Source of the DNA: JAKFEE01 sp036675815
Lineage (GTDB): Bacteria; Pseudomonadota; Alphaproteobacteria; Rhodospirillales; Magnetospirillaceae
DNA: 18,991 nt
NCBI GenBank assembly: GCA_036675815.1
Contig: JAKFEE010000030.1
Coordinates: forward strand, 1-18,991
Direction: 5' to 3'
In this document: one piece after another, positions 1-7,298 of the stretch
How the letters are laid out: every line of letters begins with the position of its first letter
Numbering within the stretch: position 1 is the first letter of the stretch
Position numbers and translations under genes: made by a program
The notes under the pieces: generated by a model
Seen by the model: only the letters and a program-made list of their open reading frames with translations
Told to the model about the DNA's origin: nothing
The model's database searches: none

Positions 1-2
1 CG

Positions 3-821
3 CCGCCGGCCATCCAGCCGCCGCCGGCGGTGGTCACGCCGCCCAGGCCGTCGCCGGCCGAGGTGGTGCCGGCCAAGCCGCCGGCGGCCGCGGCCATGCC
101 GCGCTGGCAGCAGCTGGCGGTGACGCCGCCCGTGATCGCCGGCCGGCCGATGATCGCCATCGTCATCGACGACCTGGGCGTGGATCGCAAACATTCCGAT
201 CAAATCGTCGCCCTGCCCGGGCCGTTGACCACCGCCTTCATGTCCTACGCCAAGGACCTGCCGCGGCAGGCCGCGGCGGCACGCGCCGGCGGCCACGAAC
301 TGCTGCTGCATATGCCGATGGAGCCGCAGGGCAACGGCTATGACCCCGGCCCCGGTGCCCTCATGGTGGGCTTGCCGGCGGCCGAGCTGCGGCGCCGCGT
401 CGCCTCCGGCCTCGACCGCTTCGAAGGGATGATCGGCCTCAACAACCACATGGGCAGCAGGTTTACCGAGGACGCCGCCGGCATGGCGGTGGTGATGGAA
501 GAGCTGCACCGGCGCGGCCTGGTCTTCCTCGATTCCTTGACCACCGGCCGCAGTGTCGGCATCGCCACGGCCGAGCGTCACGGCGTGCCCACGGTGAAGC
601 GTGACGTCTTCCTCGACAACGAAGAGACGCTGGTCCACGTGCGTGCCCAACTCGAACGGGCCGAACGGCTGGCGCGCCGGCAGGGCCACGCCGTCGCCAT
701 CGGTCATCCCTATGGCGTCACCGCCGAGGCACTGGCCGAGTGGCTGCCGACCCTGGCGGCCAAGGGCCTGGTGCTGGTGCCGCTCAGCGCCATCATCAAG
801 GCCCAGGTGCCGACCGGCTAA
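3..821 (+). CDS. Divergent polysaccharide deacetylase family protein (YibQ-like), 5' end missing
   Basis: The reading frame is open to the left edge, so the true start lies upstream; a GTG at 30 is internal or uncertain. What remains begins with a proline/alanine-rich stretch, likely a linker after a missing N-terminal anchor, then a catalytic-type domain. Conserved pieces seen are IAIVIDDLG, HELLLHMPMEP, GLNNHMGSRFT, FLDSLTT and AIGHPYGVT. These are hallmarks of the DUF610/YibQ family, distant relatives of NodB polysaccharide deacetylases that are usually exported to the periplasm; the substrate is unsettled. The metal-binding type residues of the DDLG and HMGS motifs are intact. The gene ends in TAA and a palindromic element follows within 15 bases. 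Family assignment is firm; function is inference from the family. Confidence 0.88.
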   Translation, partial: PPAIQPPPAVVTPPRPSPAEVVPAKPPAAAAMPRWQQLAVTPPVIAGRPMIAIVIDDLGVDRKHSDQIVALPGPLTTAFMSYAKDLPRQAAAARAGGHELLLHMPMEPQGNGYDPGPGALMVGLPAAELRRRVASGLDRFEGMIGLNNHMGSRFTEDAAGMAVVMEELHRRGLVFLDSLTTGRSVGIATAERHGVPTVKRDVFLDNEETLVHVRAQLERAERLARRQGHAVAIGHPYGVTAEALAEWLPTLAAKGLVLVPLSAIIKAQVPTG

Positions 822-835
822 AAAAAAGCGGAAGC

Positions 836-885
836 GCGGACCTCCAGGTCCGCCATGCGAGTGCGGAGCTGGAGCTCCGCGCTCC
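836..885. repeat. Composite palindromic repeat element, copy A
   Basis: Two hairpins in a row follow the deacetylase stop codon. Hairpin 1 is GCGGACCT (836-843), two bases, then AGGTCCGC (846-853). Hairpin 2 has arms 859-870 and 873-884 around a GG loop, with core GCGGAGCTGGAGCTCCGC and one T-G wobble at 862. The same two-hairpin layout recurs at 17429-17482, and hairpin 2 alone at 11155-11184. An A-run at 819-827 precedes hairpin 1 but no T-run follows, so a classical intrinsic terminator on the + strand is not shown. REP-like 3' processing or termination is inference. Confidence 0.8.
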
Positions 886-958
886 GGGCGATCCTGCTTG
901 ACCTTCCCGCCGCGGGAAGCCTTATGAAGGACCTGTCAACACCAGCGGGAGAGGGACG

Positions 959-1177
959 ATGGCCAGGACGTATCGGGTGGACGGCATGACCTGTGGCGGC
1001 TGCGCCGCCTCGGTCGAGCGGGCCATCAAGGCGGCGGTGCCGGGGGCGTCGGTGTCGGTCGATCTCGGCAAGAAGGCGGTGACCGTCGACGGCGCCACCG
1101 ACGAAGCCACCGACGACGGCCGCATCCGCCAGGCGGTCGAGGCCGCCGGCTTCACCTACGAGGGTGTCGCCGCCTGA
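959..1177 (+). CDS. Small heavy-metal-associated (HMA) domain protein, copper-chaperone-like
   Basis: This 72-residue protein is a single HMA domain of the CopZ/Atx1 type. The metal-binding loop GMTCGGCAAS has the MxCxxC signature at residues 10-15 (Cys12, Cys15). The sequence then follows the beta-alpha-beta-beta-alpha-beta plan and ends near AAGFTYEG, the usual end of the domain. Such cytosolic proteins carry Cu(I) to P-type ATPases or copper-sensing regulators. The ATG at 959 is preceded by a purine-rich GGGAGAGG about four bases upstream, supporting this start. No copper ATPase or regulator is visible nearby, so the gene looks free-standing. It converges on trpE, and its TGA stop forms the loop of a perfect hairpin. 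Metal specificity cannot be read from sequence alone. Confidence 0.88.
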   Translation: MARTYRVDGMTCGGCAASVERAIKAAVPGASVSVDLGKKAVTVDGATDEATDDGRIRQAVEAAGFTYEGVAA

Positions 1178-1186
1178 GGCGGCGAC
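1166..1186. terminator. Hairpin between convergent genes, with a stop codon in its loop
   Basis: GTCGCCGCC (1166-1174) and GGCGGCGAC (1178-1186) form a perfect 9-bp stem. The three-base loop is the TGA stop codon of the HMA gene. The trpE stop lies ten bases further on, on the other strand. There is no T-run on either side. The position suggests a shared end signal for two convergent genes, but termination is inferred from place and shape only. Confidence 0.45.
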
Positions 1187-1195
1187 CACGCGACG

Positions 1196-2719
1196 TCAGG
1201 CGTGGCGGGCGGCGAAGCTGACCGCCTCTTCGGCGGCGCGCACCAGCGCCTTGGCCTTGTTGACGCTCTCCTGGTACTCGGCTTCCGGGTCGGAATCGGC
1301 GACGATGCCGGCGCCGGCCTGGGCGTACATCACCCCGTCCTTGACCAGCGCCGTACGCAGGGCGATGCAGGTGTCCATCTCGCCATCGGCGCCGAACCAG
1401 CCGATGCAGCCGGCATAGAAGCCGCGCTTCTCCGGCTCGAGCTCGTCGATGATCTCCATCGCCCGCACCTTGGGCGCACCCGAGACGGTGCCGGCGGGGA
1501 AGCCGCCGAACAGCGCGTCCATGGCGTCGTGGCGGGCGGCGTCGAACTCGCCCTCGACGTTGGAGACGATGTGCATCACCTGGCTGTAGTACTCGATGCG
1601 CATCTGCTCGGTGACCTTGACGGTGCCGACCTTGGCGACGCGGCCGACGTCGTTGCGCCCGAGGTCGAGCAGCATCAGATGCTCGGCGCGTTCCTTGGGG
1701 TCGGCCAGTAGATCGGCGGCCAACACCTCGTCCTCGGCGGCGTCCTTGCCGCGGCGCCGCGTGCCGGCCAGCGGCCGGATGGTCACCTTGCCGCCGCGCA
1801 GGCGCACCAGGATCTCGGGGCTGGAGCCGACGATGCTGAACCCGCCGAAGTCGAGGTGGAACAGGAAGGGCGACGGATTGGTGCGGCGCAGGGCGCGGTA
1901 CAGCGCGAAGGGCGGCAGCCGGAACGGCACCGAGAAGCGCTGCGCCAGCACCACCTGGAAGATGTCGCCGGCCAGGATGTAGTCCTTGGCGCGGCGCACC
2001 ATGGCGTGGAACTGCTCGCGCGTCATGTTCGAGGCCGGCACCGGCAGGTCCTGGTGCTCGTTCGTCGCATCGCGGCGATAGGGCAGGCTGCGCTCGAAAT
2101 CGGCGACGATGTCGGCCAGGCGCTCACCGGCCTGTGCGTAGGCGGCCTGGGCCGACACCCCGGGCTGCGGCCGCACCGGCGTCACCACGGTGACGATGTT
2201 GTCGATGTTGTCGAACACCGCCATCACCGTCGGGCGCATGAACACGCCGTCGGGCACGCCGATGGGATCGGGCTTGGGCGCGGGCAGGCGCTCGGCCAGC
2301 CGCACCATGTCGTAGGCCATGTAGCCGACGACCCCGGCCGCCATCGGCGGCAGCCCTTCCGGCAGTTTGAGGCGGCTTTCCGCCACCAGGGCGCGCAGGC
2401 TGGCCAGCGCCCCTTGCGCCTCGCCGATGGGGCAGGGGGCGAAGGCATCGCGGTCGGTGCGGGCGCGGCGGTTGATCTCGGCGCGATTGCCGAAGCAGCG
2501 CCAGATCAGGTCGGGCTTGAGGCCGATGATCGAGTAGCGGCCGAGATTGGCGCCGCGCTCCACCGATTCCAGCAAAAAGCTGTTCGGCCGGCCGTCGGCC
2601 AGCTTGAGCATGGCCGAGACCGGCGTTTCCAGATCGGCGACCAGCGTGGTCCATACGACCTGGGCCTCCCCCGCCTCGTATCGCGGGGCGAAGGTCTCGA
2701 ACGCCGGCGCGGTCCTCAT
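1196..2719 (-). CDS. trpE: Anthranilate synthase component I
   Basis: TrpE converts chorismate to anthranilate using ammonia delivered by the glutamine amidotransferase TrpG, the first committed step of tryptophan synthesis. The 507-residue product begins MRTAPAFETF and has the N-terminal LLESVE motif (about residue 49-54) tied to tryptophan feedback binding. Its C-terminal chorismate-binding domain shows AGTRRRGKD, LMLLDLGRNDVGRV and GGFPAGTVSGAPKVRAMEII. Length is normal for a non-fused TrpE, and there is no TrpG domain. The ATG at 2719 overlaps the ppiD stop as ATGA, pointing to translational coupling; the frame stays open upstream, but that part overlaps ppiD in another frame. No trpG follows: the next gene is convergent. 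The amidotransferase must be encoded elsewhere. Confidence 0.95.
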   Translation of the reverse strand: MRTAPAFETFAPRYEAGEAQVVWTTLVADLETPVSAMLKLADGRPNSFLLESVERGANLGRYSIIGLKPDLIWRCFGNRAEINRRARTDRDAFAPCPIGEAQGALASLRALVAESRLKLPEGLPPMAAGVVGYMAYDMVRLAERLPAPKPDPIGVPDGVFMRPTVMAVFDNIDNIVTVVTPVRPQPGVSAQAAYAQAGERLADIVADFERSLPYRRDATNEHQDLPVPASNMTREQFHAMVRRAKDYILAGDIFQVVLAQRFSVPFRLPPFALYRALRRTNPSPFLFHLDFGGFSIVGSSPEILVRLRGGKVTIRPLAGTRRRGKDAAEDEVLAADLLADPKERAEHLMLLDLGRNDVGRVAKVGTVKVTEQMRIEYYSQVMHIVSNVEGEFDAARHDAMDALFGGFPAGTVSGAPKVRAMEIIDELEPEKRGFYAGCIGWFGADGEMDTCIALRTALVKDGVMYAQAGAGIVADSDPEAEYQESVNKAKALVRAAEEAVSFAARHA

Positions 2720-4599
2720 CGCAGGCGGCTCTCGATGACTTCGCGGTTGACGCTGGCGCCGTGCGCGGCGTTGAGGGCGCTGACGTACTGGTCGATCACA
2801 TCGGCCGAATAGCCTTCCGACAGGGCGGCGCGCAGTTCGGCATAACCCGTAGCGTCGGCCTTCGGATCGGCGGGCTGGACGTCCTCGAGTTGCGCCACCA
2901 TCGCCCCCTTCGGCGTCGATACCGTGGCGACGCCGCCCGGCTGCAAGGTGAAGGCCTGGCTCACCAGTTCCACCGGCAGGTCGCGGCCGGTGGGCGTGCG
3001 GGTGAAGGGCTGGCTGACTTGCGGCTCGATGCCCATGGCGGCGCCGACCGCGGCCACGGTCTCGCCCTGGCGCAGGCGCTCGGCGGCCTGCTCGGCCTGC
3101 GTGCGCGCCGCCGCCAGCTGCTGCTCGGCCTGCCACGACGCCAGCACCTCGGTCTTCACCGTGTCGAACGGCTTGACGGCGGGGGCGATCACCTTGTCGA
3201 CGCGGGCGATGAAGAAGCCGTTGTTGTTCTCCATCTCGGTCATGCGGGTCTCGACCCCCTCTTCGGCGGTGAAGGCGGTCGACAGGAATTTCTCGGACTG
3301 TGGCAGGTCGGGGACGGGCTGGCCCTTGGCGTCGCGGCCCTGCACGTCGACCGCGTCGGCCTTGACCAGGCGCAGGCCGAGTTTGTCGGCGGCCTCTTCC
3401 AGGCTGGCGCCGCTGGCCAGGGTGTCGTCGACCTTGTTCGCCATCTCGTACAGGACGTCGATCGCCCGCTCCTGGACGAGGTCCTGCACCAGCTGATCGC
3501 GCACCTCGGCCAGGCTGCGGCTCTCGCCCGGCTGGACCTCCCTCACCTGCAGCAGGTGCCAGCCGAGGGATGTCTGCACCGGCTGCGCGACGGTGCCCGG
3601 TTGCGCGGTGAAGGCCGCCTCCGCCAACTCGGCGGCCAGCACCTCCAGCGATTGGCGGTCGACCCAACCCAACTCCAGCACCTGCTGGCCCATCTCCTGC
3701 GCGATGGCATCGAGGTCTTTGCCTTGCTGGGCCAGGGCGCCCGCCTGCTTGGCCGCCGCCTCGTCCTGGAACAGGATCTGGCGCGCATTGCGGCGCTCGG
3801 GCTCCTGGAACTCGGCGAGACGCTGCTGGTAGGCCTCCTCGACCATCGCGTCGGTCACGGTGACCTCGCCGGCAACGTCGCTGGGGCGCAGGATGATCGC
3901 GGTGAGAGCGCGGAATTCCGGCGCCATGAACCGGTCCTGGTGGGCCTCCCAATACTGTTTGAGCACCTCGTCCGTGGGGGTCGGCGGCGCCGGCATGCGC
4001 GAGGCCTCGAAGGTCAGGCTCTCGACCGTGCGCTTTTCATTGCGATACTTGTAGATGGTCTCGGCCACCTGTGTCGGCGGCTGCATGCCTTCGGCAACGG
4101 CGCCGATCAACTGGCCGCGCAACAGGTCGTGGCGGGCCATCTCGATGAACTGCGGCTCGGCGAAACCGGCCTGGGCGATGGCCTGACGGAACAGCTGCGC
4201 ATCGAACTGCCCCATGGCGTTGCGGAAGGCGGGATTGTCCTGAATACGCTGGCGCACCGCCGTGTCGGGCGCCACCATGTCGAGGTCGTTGGCCGCGTGG
4301 TCGAGCAGGCCGCGCGCCACCATGTTGTCGATGGTGCGTTCCAGCAGGCCCATGCTGCGCGCCTGCTCCTCGGTGAAGGCGCTGCCGAACACGCGTTGCA
4401 GGCGGTTGACCTCGCGCTTGTATTCCGCCACCACGGCGTCCGCCGGGATCTCGACGTCGCCGGCGGTGATGGCCGGCGCGTTGCTGACGCCGACGTTGAC
4501 CATGTCGCCGACGCCCCACACGGCGAAGCTGAGGACGAGGATGCCGAACAGGATCTTGGCGATCCAGGTTCGCGAGGCTTTGCGGAATACTTCGAGCAT
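2716..4599 (-). CDS. ppiD: Membrane-anchored periplasmic chaperone/peptidyl-prolyl isomerase, SurA N-domain family
   Basis: The 627-residue protein starts MLEVFRKASRTWIAKILFG and has one membrane helix at about residues 13-30, leaving the rest in the periplasm. A SurA/PpiD N-terminal chaperone region follows (about 35-200, with TIDNMVARGLLDHAA), then a parvulin-like domain at about 255-355 (NARQILF ... LGWHLLQVREV) and a long C-terminal chaperone region. PpiD proteins help fold exported proteins as they leave the Sec channel; in PpiD itself the parvulin domain is often catalytically weak. The start at 4599 gives the typical short cytosolic tail before the helix, but no clear Shine-Dalgarno is seen; an in-frame ATG at 4650 would add 17 residues. 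Its stop overlaps the trpE start. A ppiD-trpE order is familiar from other alphaproteobacteria. Confidence 0.9.
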   Translation of the reverse strand: MLEVFRKASRTWIAKILFGILVLSFAVWGVGDMVNVGVSNAPAITAGDVEIPADAVVAEYKREVNRLQRVFGSAFTEEQARSMGLLERTIDNMVARGLLDHAANDLDMVAPDTAVRQRIQDNPAFRNAMGQFDAQLFRQAIAQAGFAEPQFIEMARHDLLRGQLIGAVAEGMQPPTQVAETIYKYRNEKRTVESLTFEASRMPAPPTPTDEVLKQYWEAHQDRFMAPEFRALTAIILRPSDVAGEVTVTDAMVEEAYQQRLAEFQEPERRNARQILFQDEAAAKQAGALAQQGKDLDAIAQEMGQQVLELGWVDRQSLEVLAAELAEAAFTAQPGTVAQPVQTSLGWHLLQVREVQPGESRSLAEVRDQLVQDLVQERAIDVLYEMANKVDDTLASGASLEEAADKLGLRLVKADAVDVQGRDAKGQPVPDLPQSEKFLSTAFTAEEGVETRMTEMENNNGFFIARVDKVIAPAVKPFDTVKTEVLASWQAEQQLAAARTQAEQAAERLRQGETVAAVGAAMGIEPQVSQPFTRTPTGRDLPVELVSQAFTLQPGGVATVSTPKGAMVAQLEDVQPADPKADATGYAELRAALSEGYSADVIDQYVSALNAAHGASVNREVIESRLR

Positions 4600-4722
4600 G
4601 CGGCAGTTGGCGTCCAAAAGGGCCGCCGAACGCGGCGGCAAAGCCGGCATGATAAAAGTGCCGCCCAGGTGCCGCAACGGGAAAAGGCCGGGGGGCGGCG
4701 AGCCGTTGGGCCAACTGTGTTT

Positions 4723-4752
4723 CGTCATGGCCGGGCTTGACCGGCCATGACG
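4723..4752. repeat. Perfect 12-bp palindrome with 6-base loop, alphaproteobacterial REP-like
   Basis: CGTCATGGCCGG (4723-4734) and CCGGCCATGACG (4741-4752) flank the loop GCTTGA. It lies in the 190-base gap between ahpD and ppiD. The core GTCATGGCCGGGCTTGACC resembles a palindromic sequence scattered in intergenic regions of many alphaproteobacteria. It is unrelated in sequence to the three GGAGCGCGGAGCT elements in this window. No T-run follows on either strand. It could end the ahpCD transcript or be a passive repeat. The remainder of 4600-4789 shows nothing further that I can support. Confidence 0.7.
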
Positions 4753-4789
4753 ATAAGGGGCTTTCCCCAAACACATACACCCGGTGAGT

Positions 4790-5341
4790 TCAGGCCGCCG
4801 CCAGGGCCTCGCCGGACAGGGCGGCTTCGCCGGCCAGGGTCGCGGCGACGGCATGGACGACGGCGCCGATGCGCACCGCCGCCTGGATGGCCTCCTTAGG
4901 CATACCATGCTGGCGCAGGGCCTTTTCATGGCTGTCGATGCACATGCCGCAGCCGTTGATGGCCGAGACCGTCAGCGACCACAGTTCGAAATCGGCTTTG
5001 TCGACGCCGGGATCGGCCATGGCGTTCATCCGCAGCCGCGCCGGCATGGTGCGGTAGTCGCCATCGCCGACCAGGCGGGTAAAGCGGTAGTAGACGTTGT
5101 TCATGGCCATGATGGCGGCGGCGGTCTTGGCGGCGGTGACGGCCGCGGGGGCGAGGCGCTGGCGCGCCTCGGCCTCGATGGCTGCGATGACCGCGGGGTT
5201 GCGCGCCGCCAGGGCGGCGGCCAGCAGCGCCCCCCAGCGCTGCTGCTCGCTCAGGCTCTGCTCGCCGGCCACCGACGACAGGTTGAGCCTCAGGTCGCGG
5301 GCGTAGTCGGGCAGGGCGCTCTTGAGGGCTTCGATGCTCAT
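4790..5341 (-). CDS. ahpD: Alkyl hydroperoxide reductase partner AhpD (carboxymuconolactone decarboxylase-like fold)
   Basis: The 183-residue protein matches the mycobacterial AhpD type over its length, from MSIEALKSALPDYARDLRLN to the C-terminus. The redox centre is INGCGMCIDSH, with Cys131, Cys134 and His138; Glu119 sits where the proton-relay glutamate is expected. AhpD reduces oxidised AhpC, and in mycobacteria is itself recharged through lipoylated dihydrolipoamide acyltransferase and lipoamide dehydrogenase rather than AhpF. That partner here is inference. The ATG at 5341 follows a GGAG (about 5349-5352) and lies 13 bases after the ahpC stop, so the two genes form an operon. A longer open frame to 5425 exists but overlaps ahpC and adds non-family sequence, so it is rejected. 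Confidence 0.94.
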   Translation of the reverse strand: MSIEALKSALPDYARDLRLNLSSVAGEQSLSEQQRWGALLAAALAARNPAVIAAIEAEARQRLAPAAVTAAKTAAAIMAMNNVYYRFTRLVGDGDYRTMPARLRMNAMADPGVDKADFELWSLTVSAINGCGMCIDSHEKALRQHGMPKEAIQAAVRIGAVVHAVAATLAGEAALSGEALAAA

Positions 5342-5354
5342 CGTCGATCTCCGG

Positions 5355-5885
5355 TCAGGCGGCCGCGAGGGTGTCCTGGCCCTTCTGCCAGTTGCACGGG
5401 CACAGTTCATCGGTCTGCAGGGCATCGAGCACGCGCAGCACTTCCTGCGCGTTGCGGCCGACGTTCATGTCGGTCACCGAGGCGAAGCGGATCACCCCCT
5501 CGGGGTCGACGATGAAGGTGGCGCGTTTGGCGACGCCTTCGACATCGAGGATGCCCAGGGCGGTGGTCAGGTCCTTGCGGATGTCGGCCAGCCACGGATA
5601 GGGCACCGCCGCCAGGTCCTCGCGGCTCTTGCGCCAGGCGAGGTGGACGAAGTCCGAGTCGGTCGAGGCGCCGATGAGCTGCGCGTCGCGGTCCTTGAAC
5701 TCACCGTCGAGTTCACCGAAGGCGATGATCTCGGTCGGGCAGACGAAGGTGAAGTCCTTGGGCCAGAACACATAGACCTGCCACTTGTCGGCATGGCTCC
5801 GCTCGGTCAATTCGGGGAAGTCCGCCTCGGTGCCGTAGACTGCGTTCAGGCGATAGGCGGGGAATTGGTCACCGACGGTCAACAT
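5355..5885 (-). CDS. ahpC: Peroxiredoxin AhpC, mycobacterial-type, three cysteines
   Basis: AhpC reduces alkyl hydroperoxides, hydrogen peroxide and peroxynitrite in the cytosol. The 176-residue protein starts MLTVGDQFPAYRLNAVYG and carries the peroxidatic cysteine in KDFTFVCPTEI (Cys49). Two further cysteines lie near the C-terminus in DELCPCNWQKG (Cys162, Cys164). This CxC arrangement is the one described for AhpC proteins that work with AhpD, in contrast to the single resolving cysteine of AhpF-dependent enteric AhpC. A strong GGAGGAG (complement of 5891-5897) lies five bases before the ATG. The gene leads ahpCD and is transcribed away from oxyR, whose product is expected to activate it under peroxide stress. 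Confidence 0.95.
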   Translation of the reverse strand: MLTVGDQFPAYRLNAVYGTEADFPELTERSHADKWQVYVFWPKDFTFVCPTEIIAFGELDGEFKDRDAQLIGASTDSDFVHLAWRKSREDLAAVPYPWLADIRKDLTTALGILDVEGVAKRATFIVDPEGVIRFASVTDMNVGRNAQEVLRVLDALQTDELCPCNWQKGQDTLAAA

Positions 5886-5920
5886 CGCTGCTCCTCCATG
5901 GTTCGTCGTTGCAGACCCAC

Positions 5921-5972
5921 AGATAGCGGCGCTAGAGTAATCGATCCAACGAGTAATATCGCTGATAGTGAT
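5921..5972. promoter_or_regulatory. ahpC-oxyR divergent control region with candidate promoter and LysR-type site
   Basis: Only 98 bases separate the two divergent starts. On the minus strand TTGGAT (5949-5944) and CTATCT (5926-5921) are spaced by 17 bases and could be the -35 and -10 of ahpC. Just upstream of that, ATCGCTGATAGTGAT (5958-5972) is a partial dyad (ATC.CT/AG.GAT) that satisfies the T-N11-A rule of LysR-type sites (T5959, A5971) and contains an ATAG element as in OxyR sites. The full four-element enteric OxyR consensus is not present. Sites are read by eye; the regulatory logic is inference from the gene arrangement. Confidence 0.45.
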
Positions 5973-5983
5973 CGAGTTAGACG

Positions 5984-6895
5984 ATGAAGCCGCTGCCGAC
6001 CTTGCGTCAGTTGTCCTACCTCGTCGCCCTGGCCGACCACCGCCATTTCGGGCGGGCCGCCGATTCCTGCCTGGTGACGCAGTCGACGTTGTCGGCGGGA
6101 ATGCAGGAACTCGAGAGCGTCCTGGGCGTCACGCTGGTCGAACGCACCAAGCGGCGCGTGATGCTGACGCCGTTGGGCGACGACATCGTCAGGCGTGCCC
6201 GCGCCCTGCTGCGCGATGCCGAGGATCTGGCCGATGCGGCGCGGGCCGCGGCCGAGCCGCTGAGCGGGCTGCTGCGGATGGGCGTAATTCCGACCATTGG
6301 GCCTTATCTGCTGCCGCGGGTCCTGCCGGAGCTGCGCCGGCGCCATCCGCGCCTGAGGCTGCACCTGCGCGAGGATCAGACGGCGCGTCTGCTCGAATTC
6401 CTCGAGCGTGGCGAACTCGACGTGGTGTTGCTGGCGCTGCCTTATGCCAGTGCCGACCTCGTCACGCAGGACATTGCCGAGGATGCGTTCCTGCTGGCCT
6501 GCCCGCCCGACCATCCGCTGGCGCAGGCACCGGCGGTGGGGCCAAGCGAGCTGGGCACCGTGGACTTGCTGCTGTTGGAGGAGGGGCACTGCCTGCGCGA
6601 ACATGCGCTGGCCGCATGTCATTTGCCGGCCAGCCGTGCCGGCGAGGGTTTGCAAGCGACCAGCCTGCACACCTTGGTGCAGATGGTGGCCAACGGCCTG
6701 GGCGTGACGCTGCTGCCACGCATGGCGGTGGAGGCCGGGGTGACTCGCGGCACCGATCTCGCCCTGCGCCCGCTGGCCGACGAGACGGACGCCCGGCGCC
6801 GGATCGGCCTGGCTTGGCGCCGCTCGACGCCGCGCACCGGCGAATACCGCCTGCTGGCCGGCCTGTTGCGCGAGCTGATGTCGGTGCAAGAATAA
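5984..6895 (+). CDS. oxyR: Peroxide-sensing LysR-family regulator OxyR
   Basis: The 303-residue protein has an N-terminal winged helix-turn-helix (PTLRQLSYLVALADHRHFGRAADSC ... LSAGMQELE, about residues 5-64 with a break in the quoted run) and a LysR substrate domain from about residue 93. The key evidence is the peroxide sensor motif EEGHCLREHALAAC: Cys203 and Cys212 are nine residues apart, exactly as Cys199 and Cys208 of E. coli OxyR, and the surrounding GHCLR is conserved. Peroxide would form the intramolecular disulfide and turn on target genes. Divergence from ahpCD supports the assignment and suggests it regulates that operon and itself. The ATG at 5984 gives the standard LysR N-terminal spacing. 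A hairpin follows the stop. Confidence 0.93.
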   Translation: MKPLPTLRQLSYLVALADHRHFGRAADSCLVTQSTLSAGMQELESVLGVTLVERTKRRVMLTPLGDDIVRRARALLRDAEDLADAARAAAEPLSGLLRMGVIPTIGPYLLPRVLPELRRRHPRLRLHLREDQTARLLEFLERGELDVVLLALPYASADLVTQDIAEDAFLLACPPDHPLAQAPAVGPSELGTVDLLLLEEGHCLREHALAACHLPASRAGEGLQATSLHTLVQMVANGLGVTLLPRMAVEAGVTRGTDLALRPLADETDARRRIGLAWRRSTPRTGEYRLLAGLLRELMSVQE

Positions 6896-6915
6896 ACGCT
6901 ATTATCAACCCTTTC

Positions 6916-6936
6916 CCGATGAGTTACCCTCATCGG
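6916..6936 (+). terminator. Hairpin after oxyR
   Basis: CCGATGAG (6916-6923), loop TTACC, CTCATCGG (6929-6936): a perfect 8-bp stem 21 bases after the oxyR stop and 14 bases before the ribosome binding site of the STAS gene. There is no T-run after it, so it is a weak terminator candidate and could instead act in the leader of the STAS message. Confidence 0.45.
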
Positions 6937-6964
6937 CAAGAGCAGTAATCGGAGGGGGCGGACT

Positions 6965-7267
6965 GTGGAGTACGCGATCAGGGACACGGGCCGCGACGTC
7001 GAGGTCGATGTAAAGGGCCAACTGACGTTCAGCGATCACAAGGCCTTCCGCGATGTCGTAAAGTCTCTCGACGGGTACCGCGACAAGAACTGGATCATCG
7101 ACCTCTCTGGCCTGGATTTCATTGATTCGGCCGGGCTGGGCATGTTGCTGATCGTGCACGACACCGCCGCACAGCACGGCAGCAAGGTCACCTTGCGCGG
7201 GATGCGCGAGCAGGCAGGGCGCCTGATCCGGGTGGCGCGGTTCGATAGCCTGTTCGCCGTCGAATAA
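6965..7267 (+). CDS. STAS-domain protein, anti-sigma factor antagonist-like
   Basis: The 100-residue protein is one STAS domain of the SpoIIAA/RsbV type. Its signature IIDLSGLDFIDSAGLGMLL contains the serine that is phosphorylated in anti-sigma antagonists (Ser55 in DFIDSAGLG). Unphosphorylated forms bind a serine kinase/anti-sigma factor and free the sigma factor or another output; related proteins act in stress, biofilm or motility switches. It starts with GTG at 6965, preceded by GGAGGGGG (6951-6958) at a good distance; there is no in-frame ATG near the N-terminus of the domain. No kinase, phosphatase or sigma gene is adjacent: oxyR is upstream and fixABCX lies beyond a terminator. The partner switch therefore cannot be named. 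Confidence 0.87.
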   Translation: MEYAIRDTGRDVEVDVKGQLTFSDHKAFRDVVKSLDGYRDKNWIIDLSGLDFIDSAGLGMLLIVHDTAAQHGSKVTLRGMREQAGRLIRVARFDSLFAVE

Positions 7268-7298
7268 CGAACCGCCGGCGAGGCCGGCCGGCATCATG

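Noticed and set aside
1196..3952. 918-residue minus-strand frame extending trpE far upstream
   Set aside because: Everything before MRTAPAFETF is arginine/glycine-rich out-of-register translation of ppiD; the true start at 2719 has TrpE homology and an ATGA junction.
2761..4740. 659-residue plus-strand open frame opposite ppiD
   Set aside because: Composition is typical of antisense to a high-GC gene, with no recognisable motif; ppiD on the minus strand explains the region.
4650..4929. Upstream extension of ppiD to 4929
   Set aside because: The added residues lack family similarity, cover the palindrome at 4723-4752 and overlap ahpD; the start at 4599 gives the expected short tail before the membrane helix.
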